From NCBI GenBank assembly GCA_015847255.1, contig JADLZK010007782.1, forward strand, positions 248,001 to 312,000: a stretch of DNA of 64,000 bases, in the 5' to 3' direction. The position numbers and the translations under genes were made by a program. The DNA is from Hyparrhenia diplandra. Its lineage: Eukaryota; Streptophyta; Magnoliopsida; Poales; Poaceae. Under the pieces are notes generated by a model. That model was not told the DNA's origin and did no database searches. It saw only the letters and a list, made by a program, of their open reading frames with translations. Positions 46,520 through 57,257 of this stretch are shown here, in pieces; positions within the stretch are counted from its first letter, which is position 1, and each line of letters starts with the position of its first letter.

Positions 46520-48000
46520 CGCCATTTATGCGGTGTTTTGCACATGGGTATTGAGCGTGTGCTCAATGTTCCTAGTGCGGACGTCTAGGTCTTTGCGCAT
46601 TTGGACACCGATAGCCTCCACCCCTTGTGATGGCTGCTGTCTTTGGACCGGGTGGGGGCATATCGTCGGATTTGTCGTCAAAGTCAAATCTGTTGGCCCT
46701 CCATGCTGCTGTATCTCCTTGAGGCCACTCGATGGTGCCGATTAATGCGGTGGCTCCCACCTAGGATCATACCGGGTATCACCCACAGGGTCCCCATAGG
46801 ATGAGGCCATGTTGCTGGAACACCGGTGTAGGGCTGTGGTCGTGGTACGTGGGTGTGGTGTGAAGTAGGGCCCATGGGGACGAGGATCCGACCTCCGGTC
46901 TCGACAACTGCGCGTGAAGTACCGATAGGGGTATCTTTCTGCGCAAGCTATCGCCAGATCTCGAGCTCAAATGTTAGTACACGGCTTTTATACAACCGTA
47001 AGTCCGGGTTAGGTAACCGAACTATAGTTGCATAGCCAGGGAAAAGATGACCAAGCTCGCCGGATGGTAAAATCTTAATTAAATGCCCCCGCACAAAGCT
47101 GGCCTTGAGTCAAAAAAATCCCGGGTGTAGAAATGTACTCTATCTGGCGATCATCCAAAGCTCCAATGAGAAGCGAGGCGTGTGATAAGAGATGTGCGGT
47201 GACAAAGAACAACAACTTTTGTGATAATATGCAAAAAGTTCACGCACATCTCTACCACTTTGGAGCCACTTTCTCCTTGTGGACAATAGCATAGAGTAAT
47301 TTTAATTCAACCACATTCACCCATCTAACCCCGTGTCTAGGAAACAAAGTCAACGAAATCCGGCGATGGATATATCTAAGTGATGGGTGCCGGATACGTG
47401 AGTGGCGAGGTTTGAAAGTACCGGCCTCATGAGCACCGAATATCTCCTCCCAAAAGTGGTTTTCGACAAAGCCGGGAAGAGCAAAGCATCTATGTTTAGT
47501 GCACATCTATAGCTGAAACCCGGTGACGAGCTAGGTCCGCCCACGTAACATGATAAAGTGTACCAAAAAGGCGGAAAGAAATCCCTAGCTGGTCCTCTAC
47601 TAGTGTGCATAAAAGCTGGATTGTCGGGAGGCGAGAACCTTCCTCCTCAAGAGGAGGAATATCCCCGCCACCCGACCGCTCTCCAAAGGATAGGGAATTC
47701 ATCGTCCATACTGTTTGTTCGAGGAGCTCGGAGTCGATTCGGGCGTGTCTTTGGAACACACGGTCCTTGAGTAGGAGATATGCTTGCATCTCCCGATCTC
47801 CACGGATGTCGAGGTGCGGCGCGTCGGCCGTCGATTGTCGGGGGAGCTTGAGCTTCTTCCTCCCCGACGGGTGCAAAGCATCTTCTTGCATGGGGAGCCT
47901 TCAAGATCGTCGGTTGAGGGCGGAGCTTGTGCTTGTATGTTGTGAGCTATGTCTTGATGACCGCCTCAACCCCCGAAGATCTTCCCGGCTTTCTTCATGG
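46520..48000 (-). pseudogene. Athila ORF1-like gene of element 2
   Basis: Counterpart of the gene at 37960-39492. The main open piece (47496-47891) reads through GDREMQAYLLLKDRVFQRHA and ends in ISFRLFGTLYHVTWADLARH. The next piece (47252-47506) has FVENHFWEEIFGAHEAGTF, then IRHPSLRYIHRRISLTLFPR and GVRWVNVVELKLLYAIVHKE. The carboxyl part near 46750-46580 contains NRFDFDDKSDDMPPPG. This fits the ATHILA ORF-1 family (PF03078). It is better preserved than in element 1 but still frameshifted. Its start corresponds to an ATG near 48000. Confidence 0.62.
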
Positions 48001-48190
48001 CTCTTTGCAAAAATGATTGAGCGAGACCTCGGGTATGCAAGGGTTAGATGAAAGTATGAACTTTCACACCGTGATCTTGCTCGGCATAATGTTTTTGGTG
48101 GAGAAAATAGAGTGTAGAGCAAGTGGGAGAGAGTCCGAGAGTGAGAGAGAGTGAAAATGAGAGGTGTGTGCTCTCACACCGGTGCTCGAG

Positions 48191-48200
48191 CTATTTATAG
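48191..48200 (-). promoter_or_regulatory. TATA box ahead of the ORF1-like gene (element 2)
   Basis: CTATAAATAG in the same position as in element 1, followed on the minus strand by a GAGAGCACACACC then CT-rich leader. Conserved although flanking bases have diverged. Confidence 0.5.
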
Positions 48201-48389
48201 CCGAGCCAACGGCCGAGGGGCGCCCACACAACGGCTAGGAGCCGTTGGCGGGCGGGCCAGCGCGGCGCACCCGCCCGAGGCACGCTCTTTGTGCTTTGGC
48301 GTGGTGTGCACAACTGTCCACTAAAAGTTACGGATCGTTGTTGGCTTTGCGCCGGTTTGGCCGTTTTCTCCCCTTTTTGAATTTCTCCA

Positions 48390-48705
48390 AAAATTTTCAA
48401 ATATAAATTTATTTTTAAATAAAAAATTATTTTAAAAAATATTTTTGTATATACTTTTTATGTAGGAAATATTTTTACGTATTTTGCATGAAAGAATTTA
48501 TTTTATTTATAAAGACTTTTTATTTTAGTTTTTGAAAATATTTACTTATTGATTTTATGTAATAAATGTTTTTGTTAATTTTGATAATAAAATATTTTAT
48601 AAAACACATTTTTTTAAAAAAAAATATACCCTATTTTTTTAAATATACCCTATTTTTTTTTTTTTTTAAATATACCCCATTTTTTTTAAGGGGCGGGTTA
48701 TTTAT
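48390..48705 (-). other. AT-rich spacer of element 2
   Basis: Equivalent to 39905-40200, with T-runs and repeats of an ATATACCC(C/T)ATTTTT unit. It marks the missing RT/integrase position. Confidence 0.7.
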
Positions 48706-49480
48706 AGTCACTGCCCCGACTCTCCCTCGCCATCGGTGGGAAGCACCGCTCAGGGGGGGTCTCGGAGTCGATCCTTCAACACTCCACACCGGTTTCGATG
48801 ATGATGATATTCGGTGTGTTGTTGTTTGTACCCAATGAATGGGCACTTCACCGCCTTACTCGGCGTGGAAGACTATGAAGCCTTTCCCCATGCAGATATA
48901 AAACTTTGGCCGTATAGAGAAACGGTCTCCCGGGGAGGAGAGGCGTATCCTCGATGGGCCCATATCGAAATCACAAAATCTGCGGGGATGTACTCTCGTC
49001 GTATTTTGACTAGCACATCTTCGAGTATTCACTCGGCCGCCTTGTTGATTGATACGCCATTTGGAGGGGACGAAGTTGGCAGAGTAAGTGTTCCTCCATG
49101 GATTACGTTGAAGGTGGCCTTGGACATCACATTGATCTGGCCCCAAGTCACGAGAACGCGTTGACGAAGGTGTGGGGGCCAACGGCGCGGTGATAAGTGG
49201 GCGTCGTGGTCGCCCTTCTTGGCAATGAATGGCGAGCTCACGGGGATCTTCTTTAGCTCACCTGGGTTGACCGAGCCTTAGAGATATCATGTTAAGCGAC
49301 TCGTGTGGGACCTCGGGTTGCCCTGGGATCCTTCCTGAGTGGATTAGCGGCACTTGGGCAAAGCAATCTAGGCAGTTGTGTTTCTATCATCTTGTTGAAG
49401 CCGAGTTGATTCTTCACGGTGATGTCAACCCTTCGAGCTTATTATTCACTCCTTCAAGGATCTTGTCTTGATGGCTCATC
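48706..49480 (-). pseudogene. pro: Athila protease region of element 2
   Basis: Blocks match element 1. PFIAKKGD (near 49240), then QINVMSKATFNVIHGGTLTL (about 49165-49105) and PPNGVSINKAA are in one frame. A KGFIVFHAE piece near 48885 follows in another. The active-site D-S/T-G is not preserved in the visible frame. There is no RT downstream. Confidence 0.55.
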
Positions 49481-50620
49481 TTTTGGTGAGATTTTCATTA
49501 ATCTTGGCTTGGCCCAAGATGCAGGTCCTTCAATGATGGCTGTCGAGGGTTATAGTTGGAGTTGTACCCCCTGGTTGCTTTGGAATGGTGGCCTCGACGG
49601 TTATTCCAACCTTCTTCGAGGTTGGCGATACCGTTCGCGTTGTTGATGAATCCGGCTTCTTTCACGGGTCTCAGGCAGTTATCCCCTGAGTGGCCAACTT
49701 CACCACACGTCTCCACAGTCATGTGAGCATCGTGGCGTAAACCGGGCGCCTGGCGGGTATTAGAGTACGTACTACGCTCCTCCGGCTTCTTCGCCAGAAG
49801 ATCATATCCACCTCCTTCACGGTATGCATGCCTTTTTATGTTTTGGCTAGGGCTCTGTCTTCTTCCCGGCTACGATTTGCCACCATTTTGTCGATCGGGG
49901 CTGTTGCCCGATCTATGGTGAGCGATAGAAATGCGCCACCGCCCGGCGCCAAGGTGCCCCTTTGATATGGCCGTGAGACCATTGTAGAAGTTCTCGAGCA
50001 CCGGCCGGTTCTCCATCCCGTGGTGCGGGCATGCTAGAATGTATTCTGCGGCCTTTCCCACGCCTCGGGAATGGGTTCCATTGAATTCTCGGGCTGGAAA
50101 TTGGCGATCCTTCCCTCGGGGCATTAGTTTTGCCCATGGGGAAGAACTTAGCCAGAACGCCTTGGAGCACGACCTACCTAACCGACAACTTCCTTGTCCT
50201 TGTAGAACCCTTGTTTTCGCCTTCCCCACGAGGGAGAAAGGAAACAGGCGGAGCCTGATAACGTCGGGCTCGACGCCCTGATGACGATTGTGTCGCCACG
50301 GCTCAAGGAAGTGTTGGAGATGGCGTTGGCATCCTCGCTAGGCAGTCCACAGAATGGGACCGAAAACGCACCATGGTAATCAGCCCAGTGCGCAGCTCAA
50401 AGTTTTTATCCGCCACATTCACCACCGGCCCAGTGGGCACGTTGGTGACGGCGGGAGTAGAGAAATCGCCTTGGCGACTTTAGGGGCCATGGCTTGAGAT
50501 GCGGTTGGTGCAGGGATGTCGGTCTCGACCGCCGGGGTTTCGCCAAGAAGAAGCGGCGACGAGACTGTTCTTCCTTAGGAGTGCCTACGGATCGGAGATG
50601 AAGTTTTCCTTTGTTGGAAA
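49481..50620 (-). pseudogene. gag: Athila gag of element 2, with zinc knuckle
   Basis: Capsid pieces are spread over frames near 50330-49870. They include LQGVLAKFFPMGKTNA, ACPHHGMENRPVLENFYNGL and TAISKGHLGA. A carboxyl frame (49722-49498) has TCGEVGHSGDNC, a CCHC knuckle lacking a clear first Cys, followed by EAGFINNANGIANLEEGWNN and a Gly/Asn-rich tail. This tail identifies the nucleocapsid end that is degraded in element 1. The gag follows the PBS at 50776. Frameshifts are present. Confidence 0.65.
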
Positions 50621-50784
50621 CCCGACATACACTATCCTGTTTTCACCCACACAGGGAGAAAACATAAAAGATTAGCTTTGTATGAGCAAATGGTAGCCAC
50701 GCACACAGTTCATATTCATAGCCAGCTAGTTTATTTATTATTTTTTTTCACAATGCCTTCCCCGACAACGGCGCCAGAAATGCT

Positions 50785-52468
50785 TGTTGACATTTCTTAG
50801 CGCAATCAAAGGAAACAGGTATAAAACCCATCCCCAATAATAGCGCCCGAAATGTGCGGTGACATTCCCAAGTAAAAACCACCATGTCGGTGATCCGAAA
50901 GGGATTGTCAGCGGGATAGATCTTGCCATCTTAGATATTTCATCCGCAAGCGCACGGATCTATCATTGTAGCATTTTACCCGAAGTATTGAGGGTATCGT
51001 TATTTATATTTTCCCAAAGGAAGGCATGTGATTAATAAGCTAGCATGGCATCCGAATAGAGGAACATGTGTTTGCTTAGACCAAATTGTTCATAACAGGG
51101 GTAAGCAATAATGGTTTATGGATAGTGTGACACACACTTAAGAATCCACCAGCAAAAGGATAAAGAAAATAGATAAAGAATAAATGAATAACCTAATGGA
51201 GTAATTCTAATGTATCTAGTCATGGCCATACAAATGAATAGCTAGGATCATATGCAAACTAATCTAGGCATGGTTAGGTCTAGGATAACGGGGAGACTCC
51301 CGGATACCATACGGCCCGATGGGAAGCATTTACGAACTCCTACAAAGACATACGAGCGTGGGGATTTTTCAAGGGGCGGTCAAGGCTTGTCACGACCAAA
51401 GCCGCCTACCCCCTCAACCGTGGCATGCACTCATATTCGCGGGTGTCGTAATACCCGGGCACCATGCCCGCATATCGAAAGCACTACTCTTGTCCCCGCG
51501 GGATCCCCACTCGTCGAATGGGCCGGACTAGAACAAGAGCAAACCCGAAGGAACAACGAACCGATATCCCACCTCTAATCAAGTTAGGCATATGATGATC
51601 GATGATGAACCGAGATGAACATGTCAAGTTTATGATATGTAAACTATATGCTAGTTCATATACCAACACAAGAACATGAACAAGACTATACTCTAGTTCA
51701 TAAGTTAGGCCAAGAACATATATATAAAACTTGCAAATAGGAGAATGCTCCATTGAGAAGATATATTACCAAGGCACTTTCTTCTAGGAGACAAGCCCTC
51801 CTTGTAGCTCTTCTACTCCAAGTGCTAATCAAGAACTAAGAAGAAGAAGAAAGAAGAAGTAGAAGAAGAGAGAGAGGTAGAGGTGGTAGAGAGAGGAAGA
51901 TTCTTTGGTTTCTTTGGACTCCAAGTGGTGTGTGTTGAGAGAGGGAGAGAGGGGACTACTTATACACTTGGAGGAGGGGCCTAAGTGCTAATTTACACCA
52001 AAACCGACCAGTAAACCTTCCTAATCGAGCAAACCGACCATCCCACCGGCGGTAGCCCCCATTTGGCGAGTGCATGAACCGCCTCCCGAGGTTGGGCGAA
52101 AACCGCCTCGGGGAGGGGTGCGACCGCACCGCAGTGGTGCGCGCACCCTCCCAGGCTCGGCCTGGCCGGGGTCTCGGTGGGGTGTCGTCCTTCGCCTTGA
52201 AAAGTTGTGGGCCGGGCTTGGCTCGGCCCAATTTTGATGTTTTGGGTCGATTTGCTCACGGGCTTGTGTTTTTGCAATAATGCGCTTCCCGGATGGCGTA
52301 CTTTGGTCGATTTTCCACTTGCTTTTATTATAAATCTGCAAAATAAAATAATAGACACTACAAGTGGAATTTTATTAGTGATAAATGTATATGAGTATAA
52401 AAGGTATAGTTTACTCCCTTTATGGTAGTAAGTTGACGGGAAAAATATGTCATTGGTGACCGTCAACA
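50785..52468 (-). mobile_element. 5' LTR of element 2
   Basis: 1684 bp, bounded by the PBS (TCCCCGACAACGGCGCCA on plus, 50759-50776) on one side and element 1's LTR piece on the other. It aligns with 43708-45399. Confidence 0.87.
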
Positions 52469-52767
52469 GTCTCGGTGGGGTGTCTTCCTTCGTCTTGAAA
52501 AGTTGTGGGCCGGGCTTGGCTCGGCCTTTTGAAGTTTTGGGTCGATTTGCTCCTAGGCTTGTATTTTGCAAGAATGCGCTTCCAGGATGGCGTACTTTGG
52601 TCGGAGTTTTCCACTTGCTTTTTATTATAAAATACGCAAAATAAAATACTAGACACTACAAGTGGAATTTATTAGTGATAAATGTATATGAGTATAAAAA
52701 GGTATAGTTTTACTCCCTTTATGGTAGTAAGTTGACGGGAAAAATATGTCGTTGGTGACCGTCAACA
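52469..52767 (-). mobile_element. 5' LTR of element 1, terminal 299 bases
   Basis: It starts on the minus strand at TGTTGACGGTCACCAACGAC (52767). It ends at the point homologous to GGTCTCGGTGGGG near 36632 in the 3' LTR. Together with 42332-43707 it makes one complete LTR. Confidence 0.82.
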
Positions 52768-54962
52768 GAGGCGCAGGTGCTCTTAGGTGTTCGTGGTGAG
52801 GCAGGCCGGGTCGATCTCAGCAATGTCGGCAAAGCTAGTGAAGCACTCGCGGATCTTGCCCTCGTACCAATGCTCATTGGGAAAGTCCACAATGGCAACA
52901 AAGGCGAGCCAGGTAGGAGTGAAGTTGAACTGGTTGTTCGTTTCCTCCGGCTTCTCAAACGAGACGACATGTCCGTCCCATTCAACGGGACTCCTGAGGC
53001 GCAGGGAGTCTCTGGCAGCCATCGAGTTGCAACGCAGGGAGCATAGCGCCCGAGACAATGGCGGGGAAGTCGGTCGGGAGGAGGGGCTCGACAGACCCGC
53101 AGAGCGGCCTTGCGAGCAGAACCCTCACCACCTCGACAACACGCGAGCAAGGCGGGTCGAGGGCGGCGAAGAGGAGCTTTCGGTGAGCTCCGGACGACCG
53201 GGGAGACCAACACATCGACGCATCGGTGCGACGTTGCATCCAGTCAAGGCTATCGGAGCAGTCGGAGTTGTTGAAGTGCTCGCTCTTGTACTCCCAAGAG
53301 CTCTCGTCGAAGGTGAGGCCGTCCCAAGCCGGGAGCGGATCCACCGGCAAGGGTCGCGGGCGAGCCCCCCCCGCAAAAGCCGAGCCGGGGGCAGGCCAAT
53401 GCGGGGGAGCGGACGCAGCGGAGGAGACGGCGGTGTTCGCCGACGAGCCTCCCCCGAGGACTCCGAGAAGGTGAAGCACCGAGGGAGTCAGCCGGTCCAT
53501 CACCCGACCGGGCGCGAAGACGTCAGCGGAAACGAGTCCGCGGGCGAGGAGTAGGGCGGAGGGACCGGGTGGAAAGCACTTCCACCGAGCGAGCTCAGCG
53601 GGCGCATGCCCGCCAAGCAGGACCCGAGGATGAGGAAGGAACCATGTTGACCGGGTCGCACGCTGGGCGGATAGGGGAAGGTGAACTCGGATGGCGGTGC
53701 AAGAGGGCGGCGGCGGTGGGAGGCTGGGTGGGCGTGGGTGGTTGAGGCGACGGGGGCGGAGGGGTTTGTGGGGTGAGGGAGCCGTGGCGAAGCGGAGGAC
53801 GACGAGCGACGAGCCCGGCCGGGAACAGGCGGCGCAAAGATCGTGCACTTGAGCCCCATGACCCGAGCGTGGCAAACCTTACACCGCAGACCGATCTCGG
53901 CATCGTGCACTAGGTGATCGAGCGAGAGGCAACAAAAACAGGCCTTTTGGTGTTCAAGGGCTTTAGGGTTTTAAAGCGAGGCGCGTGGGGAGCCGGGGAG
54001 AGGGCGACTTCAAGGTTGGAGCGTTTGGGTTGTTGGGCATTGAAGCCTCGCTTCCCTCGACAAGACAGCGACGCCGTGTCTAGTAAGAAGACATGGCGGG
54101 CGCGGCGCCCGCACCAGCGGCAAAAAACGCATACAACGCGACGCGAGGACGGTACACTCAAAAGATTTTCAGGCAGCGTTCCAAAGACAATCCGCCTAAC
54201 GTCATAGGGCCGCCCGACCGGGCGAGAACGAGCGCGGGGGAGTGTTTGTGCCGGTCGCCTCATTACAGCGTAGGTGCGCTTCGGTTTGAATTTGGGACTC
54301 GGCGGGACCCGACATGGTGGGCAACCGGCGGACCGCCGCTCGCCGTCCGATAGGAAACGTGGAGGAAGATATCACCGGTGTCAAGGCCAGGACACCACGG
54401 ACACCAACGATTCGTGATGTTCGGGCTGGACACCGTAACCTTGAACACGCACTCGTTGACGCTACGAGACACTAAGGCGGAAACCAACGTGGGACAAGGA
54501 AGCAATGCAAAGCACTCTGAATGTAGAAACGGTCGAAGCGAGGGCCGCGGGAAGCAAGAGTTACCCAAAGGGGCGCTGGAGATGTTGAAGGAGCTAGTAG
54601 GTTGGGGACGATGGTGTCGAAGTAGTCACAGAGTAGCCGGTCGCGGCAGTTCTTCAATCGGCGTTGCAAAGAAATGGGTCGATGACGGCGACGAGCGATT
54701 CGGCCGGAGGCATCAACGCGACGAGACGACGTCGGCTTGGGCGGGCGTGAACGCCCCAGGGTAGGTCCCGCGAGTCGGAGTCGGGGAGGTTTCGGTGGTG
54801 GGAGGTGGAACCGCCGGCGGTGGTGGGGAGGGCGGTGTGGGCGGTGGCGGCAATGGTGGAGGAGGCGGTGGGTGGGACGGCGGCGCAGGTGGTTTGGGCG
54901 AATCGCCCCTCGGGAGCGCTCTCGTGAGGGACGAGGAGCCCCATCCACCAGGAACTCTTCAA
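52768..54962 (-). pseudogene. CCHC zinc-knuckle family gene, 5' part
   Basis: A GC-rich minus-strand gene. It begins with a Pro/Arg/Ser/His-rich amino part (about 54962-54650). A pair of decayed zinc knuckles follows at 53940-53845: first CFCCLSLDHLVHDA, where Ala replaces the last Cys, then CKVCHARVMGLKC. A Pro-rich linker comes next (53840-53650). A globular domain at 53000-52790 carries VEWDGHVVSFEKPEE, VDFPNEHWYEGKIRECF and AEIDPACL. It breaks off at 52768 in EHLRL-like coding and resumes at 35265. The domain order matches a multigene grass family of CCHC-type proteins, often found near transposons, of unknown function. Frameshifts and stops occur throughout. Long plus-strand frames here are shadows. 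Confidence 0.6.
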
Positions 54963-55776
54963 AAAGTCCTTTTCTCTTTCAAGAGAAAGCCTAAACGCTC
55001 AATCAGATTCTTCTTGAATCAAAGTCTTGAAAGGTTATTTAGCCCTACCCTTTACCTAATTGCTAGTGACCAACCTGCAAGAGCTCAACCACATCCGGAA
55101 ATCGAAACTTAGATGAATCCTCAAATGATTCTTGGCACTACTCATGGGGTAACAGTACGTGCAGAAGAAGAAAGCTTACAAAATCCTAATTTGTTCGAAC
55201 CAACATCACCTCTATACAAATGGGTGCAGGGGGCAAGCAACCTTGGAAATCAGAAATTTTTCTTTTGGTTGCTCATCGAGAGACAAGGCTAAACACTAGA
55301 GACATGTTAAAGAGAAAAAAAACATGGCTCTAGCCAGTTATAATTGTGTCCTTTGCAGTCAAGCTTCCGAGGAGTCTTATTTTCATCTCTTCTTGGTTGT
55401 AGCTTCGATGCTTATTTGTTGGGATTCACCGAATATCTCATGGGACACGAGTATGACACTGTGAATATGTTCCTCAAAGCAAGACAAGTACTTTCATAAT
55501 GTCATCTTGAGAGAGATTGTAACTGCGGCTGTTGGTCAATCCGGAAAACAAAAAACAAAATTATCTTTGATAATGGCGGGAATGAATTTCTTGATTGGAG
55601 AAGAACTTTCATAGAAGAGTTTGGCTTGGTGTGTATCGAAGCCAAAAGGTGCTAAAAAGGGCAAGGTTAGAATCATGGAGAGATAATTATGTGTAAATGC
55701 TTTCTTCTTTCCTTTTGGGCCTAGAAGCCTTGTAAACATTTTTGTATCCATTCTTTTATTTAATTAAAAAAAAAGA
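54963..55776 (+). mobile_element. LINE 3' end, 5'-truncated
   Basis: Plus-strand coding remains resemble the carboxyl end of a plant LINE ORF2. A KFFFWLLI segment is near 55252, followed by a zinc-binding motif of the zf-RVT type, CVLCSQ..ESYFHLF (about 55350-55400), in shifted frames. A KTKNKIIFDNGGN-like piece is near 55550. A 3' untranslated stretch ends in A-rich TAATTAAAAAAAAA (55762-55775). The 5' truncation point lies close to the beginning of the CCHC gene fragment. It differs from the full LINE at 57258, so it is another family. Confidence 0.65.
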
Positions 55777-56566
55777 GAGCGAGGTCGGGGGCTCCCCGAC
55801 CGGTTCGATCAAAAACATTGTTAAAGTTAAGGGTTTCAGATGCAATATTTTCTCTCCTTTTCTACTACCCGTTCTGGTGTTTCCGCTGCCTGATGCATCC
55901 ACACTGTAAGAAGAAAATCAAGTACCAGTAAGACAACTTATATATGTCCACCGAATGAATAGCTGAACAAATTTATGGAGCTATAATTTCCCTTAACACT
56001 CCCACAACACAAGTACACCCAGGGTCATTCGCAATTGACAATGCATTTACACCAATCCCATATATTGTCTTATATATGTTGACCACCGTAGTCACAACAT
56101 TCATTTACTTGAAATCATCTACTGCCGTTCTATTGGACCAACGAGAATTCCTTTGGAGAAGTTTTCTGGTGTGACCCGTAACTTCCCATTTTAGTCGGCT
56201 TTGTTCTAAAATTCTAGGAGTTTTGGCTCTACCGGGAATTACTTGAACGAGCTTGTGCTGACAATGGCCCGCCTCATTATGTTGTTGCGCTTTTGGCTTG
56301 CAGGCTGCAGGGCTGAATTGCACGCCTTCTGCCAGATGCCGATGAGACGGGTTCATGATGAAGGCAGTTTCGCCCGTTGGCGCCACAGTCGCTTGCAAAT
56401 CATTTGTTGTGCTTTCGGTATGATTTTTTGCACGATTCGTCTCAACATTGCAACTTTGCAATTTTTATGCTCGGGCGGCCTTCTTGATTAGTAGAATTGT
56501 CCTTATCACTGCTCTGACCGAAGAGCGGTCTCTAGGTTATTACTGGTAGAATTGTCCTTCGGCTAT
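55777..56566. other. Unassigned DNA left of the CACTA element
   Basis: The 118-residue minus-strand frame (56105-56461) has no recognisable domain. There are duplicated phrases TAGAATTGTCCTT at about 56493 and 56547. No firm call. Confidence 0.35.
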
Positions 56567-56922
56567 CACTACAAGAATCTCGCTAATCCGTGATGGAAAA
56601 TTTACATCACGGATCATCGAAAAATCCGTCGGCAAATAGGATGCGTGATGGTTTTGAGAAATCATCGCAGTTGAGCATCATGGATTGACTTGGGTGACGG
56701 TCTACCAAAATCCATCACGCATTAACGTAATCGGTGGCGGATTTAAATCGTCACCATAGAGCCCGAGGCCTACTCAACCCATCCCAAGCCCATTTCCTTT
56801 GACGGAAAATAACCGTCGCGAATGAATTGCCACATCATGACATTGCTTACATGGATGATGACATGGACACTATCTCAGCCCATTTGTTAATGGACCAAAA
56901 TCAAAGATGAGCCAATTTTTAG

Positions 56923-57223
56923 CCCAATTTGAACAACTTTGCAGCCCAAATTCGTTGCAAATTTGAGTGTCCTTTTTAGCCCACAACTACATCACATACA
57001 ACCCATATCACTACCCAGTTTCACACAGCCCATATACAAAGGCCATACAACTAATAATTGAAGCAGCCCATCACCCAATTTGAACAACTTTGCAGCCCAA
57101 ATTCGTTGCAAATTTGAGTGTCCTTTTAGCCCACAACTACATCACATACAACCCATATCACTGCCCAGTTTCACACAGCCCATATACAAAGGCCATACAA
57201 CTAATAATTGAAGCAGCCCATCA
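56923..57223. repeat. 151-bp tandem duplication in the CACTA element
   Basis: Unit 1 at 56923-57073 and unit 2 at 57074-57223 begin CCCAATTTGAACAAC and end CAGCCCATCA. They are almost identical, differing in one T and one base near GCCCAGTTTC, which implies a recent duplication. Confidence 0.92.
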
Positions 57224-57241
57224 AATAAAAATATCAGCACA

Positions 57242-57257
57242 CCAAATAAAAATATTA
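57242..57257. repeat. Left 16-bp target-site duplication of the LINE
   Basis: CCAAATAAAAATATTA is repeated exactly at 62778-62793, right after the LINE poly(A). Confidence 0.9.

Larger units (their letters stand above)
43708..52468 (-). mobile_element. Pol-less Athila element 2, nested in the 5' LTR of element 1
   Basis: It has LTRs at 43708-45399 (3') and 50785-52468 (5'), 8761 bp in all. The inside repeats that of element 1: PBS (about 50759-50776), gag with CCHC knuckle, protease, AT-rich spacer, ORF1-like gene and pre-PPT modules. No RT, RNase H or integrase is present. Its LTR pair shares variants that element 1 lacks (for example ACAAAGACATACGA where element 1 has ACAGCACATACGA), so it came from a different sublineage copy and not from local duplication. 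Confidence 0.87.
35266..52767 (-). mobile_element. Pol-less Athila element 1, split in its 5' LTR by element 2
   Basis: On the minus strand the parts run as follows. The first 299 bases of the 5' LTR are at 52469-52767. Element 2 is nested at 43708-52468. The rest of the 5' LTR is at 42332-43707, then a PBS (about 42307-42324), gag, protease, an ORF1-like gene, a PPT (36933-36955) and the 3' LTR at 35266-36932. Flanking bases GAGGT (35261-35265) and GAGGC (52768-52772) are near-identical target duplications. Own length is about 8.7 kb. RT, RNase H and integrase are absent, so it is non-autonomous. The two host-gene halves on either side confirm its borders. Confidence 0.85.

Noticed and set aside
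35266..52767. Tandem array formed by unequal recombination between LTRs
   Set aside because: The incomplete LTR at 42332-43707 and the 299-bp piece at 52469-52767 are complementary halves of one LTR, and duplicated target bases are present at both junctions. An insertion explains the structure better.
52787..53554. Long plus-strand frame of 255 codons
   Set aside because: It is the shadow of the minus-strand CCHC-type gene, whose motifs (EHWYEGKIRE, zinc knuckles) are on the other strand. GC-rich DNA keeps opposite frames open.
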